11,783 nt of DNA from an uncultured Christensenella sp. GTDB lineage: Bacteria; Bacillota; Clostridia; Christensenellales; Borkfalkiaceae. The notes below the pieces were generated by a model. The model had not been told where the DNA came from. It did no database searches and saw only the letters and a list, made by a program, of their open reading frames with translations. The position numbers and the translations under genes are program-made. Where the stretch lies: the NCBI GenBank assembly GCA_910578655.1, contig CAJTQE010000057.1:1-11783 (forward strand), read 5' to 3'. This document shows positions 6,574 to 11,783 of this stretch, piece after piece (within the stretch, counting starts at the first letter, position 1; every line of letters starts with the position of its first letter).

Positions 6574-6918
6574 TCACAAGACCGTCAATGATAAAGACAA
6601 GAATTCCTGCGCGTCATTGTCAAACCAGGACTGGAAGCAAGCCACTATTACCGGCACGAGCGCAGTAATAAGAAATACAAGGATTATCCCGATAAATACG
6701 CCTTTCACGGAATTTTTTGCCTGTTTGATTTTCTGCTCATCGCCAGACTGGGAAGCGATTATGTATTTAACTCCTACCGTTACGCCGATAATTGCCGCCG
6801 CTGCAGCTATAACGCCGATAAGCGGCCCCCACCATTGACCGAGAAAAGACTCAAGGATTTTGCCGACGTTGTCGAAATTGCCGGCAAGAAGATTTGTAAT
6901 AAGTGCTGTATTGTTCAT
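6574..6918 (-). CDS. VirB2/TrbC-like pilin subunit (Mbov_0395-like), 114 aa
   Basis: A small hydrophobic protein likely to be the major subunit of the conjugative pilus or a channel component. Two membrane helices are clear: about 31-55 (GPLIGVIAAAAAIIGVTVGV) and 73-95 (GVFIGIILVFLITALVPVIV). They are joined by a short polar, charged loop (SQSGDEQKIKQAKNSVK), the hallmark hairpin topology of VirB2/TrbC-type pilins. The frame could be extended 13 residues upstream, but the ATG at 6918 has AAGGAG six bases before it and gives the expected N-terminus MNNTALITNLLAG. A 52-base AT-rich gap without a visible terminator separates it from the Ig-repeat gene, and a single base separates its stop from the virB6-like start. 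The family call rests on topology, size and position beside VirB6 and VirB4 genes. Confidence 0.85.
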   Translation of the reverse strand: MNNTALITNLLAGNFDNVGKILESFLGQWWGPLIGVIAAAAAIIGVTVGVKYIIASQSGDEQKIKQAKNSVKGVFIGIILVFLITALVPVIVACFQSWFDNDAQEFLSLSLTVL

Positions 6919-6970
6919 AATAAACTCCTTTTTTATTTTTTTATATATAATCAGCAATTAAGCTGTTGTT

Positions 6971-9900
6971 TTAAAAACGCTTCTTAACGAATCGAAGTAT
7001 AATTAACGTAATCATTCCGGCAAGAAAGAGCGAACAAAGAACCGCTATCAGAATAATCGATATATCGCTTAGATAATTCAATGTAAACACATACTCGGTA
7101 ATATTTCCGACATCGTCTTCACATATAAGCCTGTAATTGCCTGTTTGGGTAAGCTCCACCGAATTTTTTAAATTAAACGATGTTTTCACTCCGTCTTTAT
7201 AAAGCGTATAAATTACGCCTTCTTTATTCGGACTGAAAATCTTAACACTTGTTCTTGTGTTCTCAAACATAACTTCTGGCGCTACGTTATCAACTTCAAG
7301 TTCGAGCGTCCAGCTTCCGTCAAGCGTATCTAACCGCATACGATAAGCTCCGTTTTCCGTAAGGTTGAGTATATTACCGTCAAAAGGTGCAGCAATAATA
7401 CCCCCATCAAGTTCAATTACCACGTTCACATCAGAGCCAACAAAGAAAGAATAATTACGTGCTCTTGCCGGTAAAATCCGCCAACTAAAAGAATGTTCGT
7501 TACCGCAAGCATCGACAACCAACAATCTATATTCTCCCGGCTGTGCTATTTCGCCATACTTATAAGCTGTTTCCACATCACCTGAATACAGTTTTGCCGT
7601 AACGTCTTCTTTAAATTTAAACGAAACGGCATCTGTCGTTATGTAGCCGTCAATAAGCGGAATACTTGATTCGACGCCGACGTGTCGGTCAATTTCAAAT
7701 GCTACCGTTGTAGAGTTGCCGGCAATATCTTTTGCTGTAACAACATATTTTCCTTCAGCATTAAAATAAGCTTTCTCATCTATTACTATTTTGTCTCCAC
7801 CGTTAAAACGGTAATAAGCTTCTCTATTTTCCGTAAAACTTACCGAAACGTTTGAGCTGGTTGCACCGTTCGGTTCCACACCGTTAAGAATTATTTCGGG
7901 CGGAGTTTTATCGATTACTAAAATAATTTCAAGCTTATTGCCGAACATATCTTCAACAAAAACTCTGTAAGCTCCTTCGGCTGTTATTCTGCCGTTTATA
8001 TCGATAACTGTACCATCAGCAGAAACTATATCCATTGTCTGCATCTGCTCATCTGCACTGACAGATAACCAACTATTGGTAACGTATCGTCCGTTTTCAT
8101 CTACTACAAAGGTACCGTTTATTTTAATTGAAACAGTTTTATCAATCGAAATTTCAACTTCTTTGATGTTCCCCAGGAAATCCGAAACGTAAATCGTATA
8201 TTTGCCCTCTTCCGTCAGCCAGTTGCCATCATAAATATTTTTTGCCGAGCCGTTAAAACTGTAAGTTATTTCTGCATCAGGCTCGTTACAGAAAATATTA
8301 AATTTCTCGTTTGTAATATCATCGACTGTAAGCAGCTTACCCTTCTCCGTTTCGATTCTAATTTCCGGTGCAGTTTTATCGATAACCAAAACGAGTTTAA
8401 CACTGTTCCCTGCGGTATCCGTGATTATGGCCTTATACTCGCCCTCTGAAGTAATACGTTTATCCGTATCGATTAACTCACCATTGCAGTTTTCGATTAT
8501 AAAATCAGATACAGTTTCTTCTGGCACTACGAGCAACCAGGATTTAGAATAATATTTTCCGTTTTTAAACGAATAGCTGCCCTGCACACTGAACGCGACG
8601 TCATAATTTAAAAATACCGAAATTTCCGATACGTTACCTATCCTATCCGTTATTCGGAATGTATATGTTCCCGCATCACCGATAATCATTCCGTCGTATT
8701 CTGCATAAACTCCGCCGTTGACCGAATACTCGATACTGATATCAGACTCCGTACCAACAACCTTGAAAGCTTCGTTTATAGCTCCACCGTCAGTCTCTCT
8801 CCCACTTTCTGTAATTACCTTAGCAGTCGGTGCAGTTTTATCAATAACAAGTACAAGCTCTATGGTATTGCCCGCAACGTCGGTTATAGTTACTGAATAA
8901 AAGCCATCTAAAGTAATACGCTTATCCGTGTCAACAAAACTTCCATCCACTGCTGTTATAATGAACGTCTGAGTTTCCTCGGACGGTGTCACAAGTAGCC
9001 AAGACCTTGAATAATATTTTCCGTCTATTACGGTATAGTTTCCGTCTATTCGATACTGTACTTCTTTGTCTATTACAATAACCTGCGTAATACTGTTCCC
9101 GAGCCTGTCCGTTGCCGTATAAGCGTACTCGCCTTGCTCAGAAAGCATTTCACCGTTATACGGTATCGCTGCCGAGCCGTTAAAGCTGTAGGTCAGAGTT
9201 GCGCCTTCTTCCATGCATTCGAGCTTGAAATCTTCGTTTATCTTTTTTCTGCCTTCCGAAGAATTACCGCTCGCAAGAACTATGTTAACGCTCGGCGCGG
9301 TCTTATCGATTACCAACACAAAACGAGCCTCATTGCCTGCAATATCTTTCAAATACACGCTGTATTTGCCCTCTTCCGAAATTCTTTTTGTGTTTTCTAC
9401 TTTAGTTCCGTCATAGGCTTGAATATCGAATGCTGAAAGCATTTCAGACGGTACAACCATAAGCCAGTTCCGCGAGCAATATTCACCGTCTATCAGCAAG
9501 TAGCTGCCGTCTATATTGTATTGCACGTTGCGGTCTATGGTTACGGTTACAGTCGAAATATTTCCTACCCTGTCAGAAAGTCTGAAAGTGTAGGTTCCAA
9601 CTTCTGTTACAAGTGTTCCATCATATACGGTATATGCACCGTTGCCTTGTGCAACAGAAATTATTACGTTTTCCTCATCACAACTTACGCTGAAATTTTC
9701 ACGTATTTTTGCGTCATCAGACAGCCTTACTCCTGTTTCAGAAAGTATTATAGGTTCGGGCGGAAGCTTGTCCACTATTAGCGTAAGCGACAATCGGTTA
9801 CCGTACATATCGGTTACTTTAACTAAATATGTACCGTCAGTATCGAGCTTCTGACCGTTAACTATCGTAAGACCGTTCGATGCATCTATCGTAAATTCTG

Positions 9901-11479
9901 AATACGGCTCAGTTACGGTAAACGTGAAATTGTTACGAGTTATGTAACTCCCATCATCAAGCAGCGTATACATTCCACCAAGCGTGTAACTTACCGTGTT
10001 ATCTAATGTAATATTGAATGTGATTACGTTACGCGCAGTATCGTAAACAGTGAAAACATATACACCCGCTACACTTATTATTGTTTCCTTTGAATATTGT
10101 AAATCCGAAATAGCTCCTTGCTTTTTGTAATAAGCCTTATAACCGCTCTCATTCCATGTAATGTAAAAATTCTGTGTAGTAACTGTTTCCGGATTTATTT
10201 CTGCGCCGCTTTCAGTAAATATTTGAACCTCGGGCGGTATGCCGTCTATTTCAAACGTGTATTCTGTAAAAAGATTTCTGTCAGCTGTTTTATAAAGTAA
10301 AACCTTATAAATCGCCGTAGTTTCTTTTCCCGCAGTAATACTTATGGTGTTCGTAGATATTCCCTGCACCATCTCGTAGAGCTCTGTTCTTTCCCATACG
10401 CCGTCTTTGAGAATGTAAAGTTCACACGTAGCGTCGGTATCGTAAATTATGCTGACGTCGTTTTTAGTTAGTCCGCCGTCTTTCACGCCGCGTAATGTGG
10501 CCGATGGCAAACCCTTCATATAAAAGACCGGGGTTGTCCGTACAGTTCGTCCGTACAAATCTGTAAACTCGAATACAAATTTACCACCGACGGTCATTCT
10601 GTATACAAGATTCTCTGCATTAACTGGCGTATCGAAACTGTCCGCATAAATCTGTTCTTCTTCGCCTTCAAAATGAATTTTAAAGAATTTTATATCCGTA
10701 ATTTCGTTAAAGCTGTCGTTTATCTGAACTGTAAACGTACAAGCTGTTTCGTTCGTAAGCGAAGTGTATCTGAGCGAGGGGGCTTCTCCGCCTATATAAA
10801 TTGTAAATTCAAGCGCATTTCGTGAACGGTCGTATGCTGTAATAGTATAAGCACCATAGTAGCCGTTTTCGTATTTTAAAACTGGAATCTCATCGCCCCA
10901 TACATACTGAACCCCGGCATTTCGGCCTTCTATTGAAATCATCACGAAATCGTCAATATTATCTGCAAGCGAATTTATATCAAATTCAATATAGCGCATA
11001 GCTTGTGTGTTACCGTCTATAAAGTCCTGATTGAAATTAATAAGTTCACGGCTGCTGTTTCCGTATGTAACGCTCGCATAAAGCTCAGGCTGTTCAAGGT
11101 CGATGAATATCAGATACTTTTCGACGTTCCCGCACACATCACGTTCTGTAATCATATACCAGCCTTGTTCATTGATATATTTTGATAACTTCTCTGCATA
11201 CTCAATCGCAGTTTCTTGACCAGGGCGCAACGAAATTCCGTCTGATATAAACTGCAACGTTACCGCCGCTTTATTTCCCTCTACAATCATTTGTGGTAAC
11301 GCCAGGCTATAGGATGGCAATGCCAGCATAAAACGGTAACCGGAATAAGCAGACAATAAACCGGGAAGTTCGGTAAGTTGACGAGTTAGTGCATCCGCGC
11401 GAGTTACCCCTTTATCGTCTGTCGGGTTATTAAGCACTGCGCCGTTCTTACCCATCACTTTACCCTGTAACACAAACAT
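6971..11479 (-). CDS. giant Ig-like repeat surface protein with C-terminal membrane anchor, about 1500 aa (5' end probably missing)
   Basis: A long surface rod built of tandem immunoglobulin-like beta domains, each closing with a D-x-x-G-N turn and a strand such as LVLVIDKTAPE. The centre (about residues 496-1267) holds five paired modules of about 155 residues; the flanks hold more divergent Ig-like units. Residues about 1472-1496 form one membrane helix followed by RFVKKRF, a stop-transfer anchor; there is no LPXTG sorting signal. The first residues (MFVLQGKVMGKNGAV) show no signal peptide, and an in-frame TAA lies directly before the ATG at 11479. A start at Met9 (11455) has GGGT upstream but does not solve this. 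A protein with this topology should need secretion, so the 5' part has probably been lost at the junction near 11460. Position just before the pilin suggests a role in cell contact during conjugation or in adhesion; this is inferred. Confidence 0.8.
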   Translation of the reverse strand: MFVLQGKVMGKNGAVLNNPTDDKGVTRADALTRQLTELPGLLSAYSGYRFMLALPSYSLALPQMIVEGNKAAVTLQFISDGISLRPGQETAIEYAEKLSKYINEQGWYMITERDVCGNVEKYLIFIDLEQPELYASVTYGNSSRELINFNQDFIDGNTQAMRYIEFDINSLADNIDDFVMISIEGRNAGVQYVWGDEIPVLKYENGYYGAYTITAYDRSRNALEFTIYIGGEAPSLRYTSLTNETACTFTVQINDSFNEITDIKFFKIHFEGEEEQIYADSFDTPVNAENLVYRMTVGGKFVFEFTDLYGRTVRTTPVFYMKGLPSATLRGVKDGGLTKNDVSIIYDTDATCELYILKDGVWERTELYEMVQGISTNTISITAGKETTAIYKVLLYKTADRNLFTEYTFEIDGIPPEVQIFTESGAEINPETVTTQNFYITWNESGYKAYYKKQGAISDLQYSKETIISVAGVYVFTVYDTARNVITFNITLDNTVSYTLGGMYTLLDDGSYITRNNFTFTVTEPYSEFTIDASNGLTIVNGQKLDTDGTYLVKVTDMYGNRLSLTLIVDKLPPEPIILSETGVRLSDDAKIRENFSVSCDEENVIISVAQGNGAYTVYDGTLVTEVGTYTFRLSDRVGNISTVTVTIDRNVQYNIDGSYLLIDGEYCSRNWLMVVPSEMLSAFDIQAYDGTKVENTKRISEEGKYSVYLKDIAGNEARFVLVIDKTAPSVNIVLASGNSSEGRKKINEDFKLECMEEGATLTYSFNGSAAIPYNGEMLSEQGEYAYTATDRLGNSITQVIVIDKEVQYRIDGNYTVIDGKYYSRSWLLVTPSEETQTFIITAVDGSFVDTDKRITLDGFYSVTITDVAGNTIELVLVIDKTAPTAKVITESGRETDGGAINEAFKVVGTESDISIEYSVNGGVYAEYDGMIIGDAGTYTFRITDRIGNVSEISVFLNYDVAFSVQGSYSFKNGKYYSKSWLLVVPEETVSDFIIENCNGELIDTDKRITSEGEYKAIITDTAGNSVKLVLVIDKTAPEIRIETEKGKLLTVDDITNEKFNIFCNEPDAEITYSFNGSAKNIYDGNWLTEEGKYTIYVSDFLGNIKEVEISIDKTVSIKINGTFVVDENGRYVTNSWLSVSADEQMQTMDIVSADGTVIDINGRITAEGAYRVFVEDMFGNKLEIILVIDKTPPEIILNGVEPNGATSSNVSVSFTENREAYYRFNGGDKIVIDEKAYFNAEGKYVVTAKDIAGNSTTVAFEIDRHVGVESSIPLIDGYITTDAVSFKFKEDVTAKLYSGDVETAYKYGEIAQPGEYRLLVVDACGNEHSFSWRILPARARNYSFFVGSDVNVVIELDGGIIAAPFDGNILNLTENGAYRMRLDTLDGSWTLELEVDNVAPEVMFENTRTSVKIFSPNKEGVIYTLYKDGVKTSFNLKNSVELTQTGNYRLICEDDVGNITEYVFTLNYLSDISIILIAVLCSLFLAGMITLIILRFVKKRF
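7680..9995 (-). repeat. five tandem paired Ig-like modules, about 465-bp period
   Basis: Within the giant gene a two-domain unit begins at about 9993, 9522, 9057, 8598 and 8129, spacings of 471, 465, 459 and 469 bp. Each unit starts with a strand like YNIDGSY or FSVQGSY, then GKYYSKSWLLVVP, DTDKRIT and an LVIDKTAP hinge, then a second domain ending GN plus a short strand. At DNA level the hinge is most conserved, with GTTTTATCGATTAC-like blocks on the plus strand at 7905, 8373, 8835, 9300 and, weaker, 9766. Copies have diverged clearly at DNA level, so they are old duplications under protein-level selection. Confidence 0.85.
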
Positions 11480-11655
11480 TTATTGCCGATTACTTAAATG
11501 ATATCGATATACCTTGCGATAGAAAGACAGTCGGCAGAAATATAAAATATTTAATCGATATAGGGTTGCCCATTTTCAAAAGTCAAGGCTCGAAGCGTGG
11601 CTATTATTACGACGTTGAAAATGATAATTTTTTTATAAGGAAAAACACATTTTGA
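11461..11655 (+). pseudogene. 5'-truncated winged-helix regulator fragment
   Basis: An open frame without a proper start encodes about 64 residues, YPVTQTFIADYLNDID to NFFIRKNTF, ending at TGA (11653-11655). The segment IPCDRKTVGRNIKYLIDIG with GYYYD after it closely resembles the N-terminal winged helix of WYL-domain (YafY/DeoR-like) regulators, where CDRKTV is the recognition helix and GYYY the wing. The first helix and the downstream ligand-binding part are missing. It overlaps the first residues of the oppositely oriented giant gene, so it most likely marks a recombination junction. The family assignment is from motif memory only. Confidence 0.5.
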
Positions 11656-11664
11656 TAAAAGTTC

Positions 11665-11783
11665 TTGTATTTTATTTGGTGGTTTACAAAACTTGAAAAC
11701 AAAAAGCTAATTATTGTGCGTGCAATATTAGCAAGTGTTTTAGCTGTATTTTTCTTAATGGGTGCTATCACTATATTTATTGA
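11665..11783 (+). CDS. N-terminal part of a possible membrane protein, runs off the window
   Basis: From a TTG at 11665 the frame is open to the window edge (39 codons): LYFIWWFTKLENKK, then a strong hydrophobic helix (LIIVRAILASVLAVFFLMGA) preceded by lysines. This is typical of an N-terminal membrane anchor or uncleaved signal. The frame is bounded upstream by TAA at 11656-11658. The nearest purine-rich site, AAGGA at 11638-11642, is too far from the TTG for comfort, so the true start is uncertain. Family not recognised. It lies just after the regulator fragment's stop and may belong to the same flanking locus. Confidence 0.35.
   Translation, partial: MYFIWWFTKLENKKLIIVRAILASVLAVFFLMGAITIFI

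Larger units (their letters stand above)
2702..11479 (-). mobile_element. remnant of an ICE type IV secretion operon
   Basis: Four collinear minus-strand genes run giant Ig-repeat protein, VirB2-like pilin, VirB6-like channel, VirB3-VirB4 ATPase, with gaps of 52, 1 and 4 nt. The pilin-VirB6-VirB4 order matches the Mbov_0395/0396/0397 cassette of Firmicutes and mycoplasma ICEs (known family context). No relaxase, VirD4 coupling protein, integrase, oriT or attachment site is present in the window, so only the central part of the module is seen. Both ends look broken: by IS30 at 2701 and by a junction with an unrelated regulator fragment near 11455-11480. Confidence 0.75.

Noticed and set aside
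6971..7075. LPXTG-type sorting signal at the end of the giant surface protein
   Set aside because: No LPxTG-like motif precedes the final hydrophobic helix; the end is a plain membrane anchor with a basic tail.
8718..9854. Several plus-strand open frames of 60-100 codons inside the giant gene
   Set aside because: They are antisense shadows of the Ig-like coding sequence, recurring with the repeat period and lacking ribosome binding sites.
7680..9995. Regular repeats as a possible CRISPR array
   Set aside because: The period is about 465 bp, copies are degenerate and lie inside one long open reading frame; they encode Ig-like protein modules.

Overview
The window looks like a stretch of a low-GC Bacillota (Clostridia-type gut bacterium) chromosome or metagenomic contig. 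It carries part of an integrative and conjugative element (ICE) of the Firmicutes type, broken and rearranged by an IS30-family insertion sequence. The evidence is AT-rich sequence, standard-code genes with TGG tryptophan and TGA/TAA stops, Gram-positive AGGAG-type ribosome binding sites, and a conjugation module of the Mbov_0395/0396/0397 kind (family names from memory; no search was run).

Layout. (1) 27-776, minus strand: three small unidentified genes (101, 65 and 63 codons) read leftward, the last two sharing an ATGA overlap. (2) 777-974: a divergent promoter region with two near-consensus sigma-A promoters and three copies of a 13-bp dyad ACTA-N5-TAGT, placed in or beside the promoters. 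They look like operators for the neighbouring Cro/CI-type repressor. (3) 975-1187, plus: that small HTH repressor, followed by a strong intrinsic terminator, a second perfect UUCG hairpin and an unusual 25-bp-arm inverted repeat. (4) About 1365-2701: an IS30-family element with an intact 345-aa DDE transposase (D190, D251, E284). (5) 2672-4696, minus: a VirB4-type conjugation ATPase with a VirB3/PrgI-like membrane segment at its N-terminus, cut off by the IS before the Walker B region. (6) 4701-6572, minus: a polytopic VirB6-like channel protein. (7) 6574-6918, minus: a two-helix VirB2/TrbC-like pilin. (8) 6971-11479, minus: a giant (about 1500 aa) Ig-like repeat surface protein with a C-terminal membrane anchor and no visible signal peptide. 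(9) 11461-11783, plus: a fragment of an HTH regulator and the start of an apparent membrane protein, head-to-head with the giant gene.

How it fits together. Surface protein, pilin, VirB6 and VirB3-VirB4 are collinear on the minus strand with spacings of 52, 1 and 4 nt, as expected of one type IV secretion operon: pilus subunit, inner-membrane channel, energising ATPase, and a long exposed rod that might mediate contact with recipient cells or host surfaces. The operon is probably no longer functional as shown, because the ATPase has lost its C-terminal lobe and the rest of the gene is not on the other side of the IS. The giant protein also appears to start abruptly where an unrelated regulator fragment ends. 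Both edges of the conjugation block are therefore rearrangement junctions, from genuine element decay or from assembly joins at repeated sequence. The best candidates for something new are the Ig-repeat rod in the conjugation operon and the three-operator divergent switch. I see no complete new defence or CRISPR-like system.
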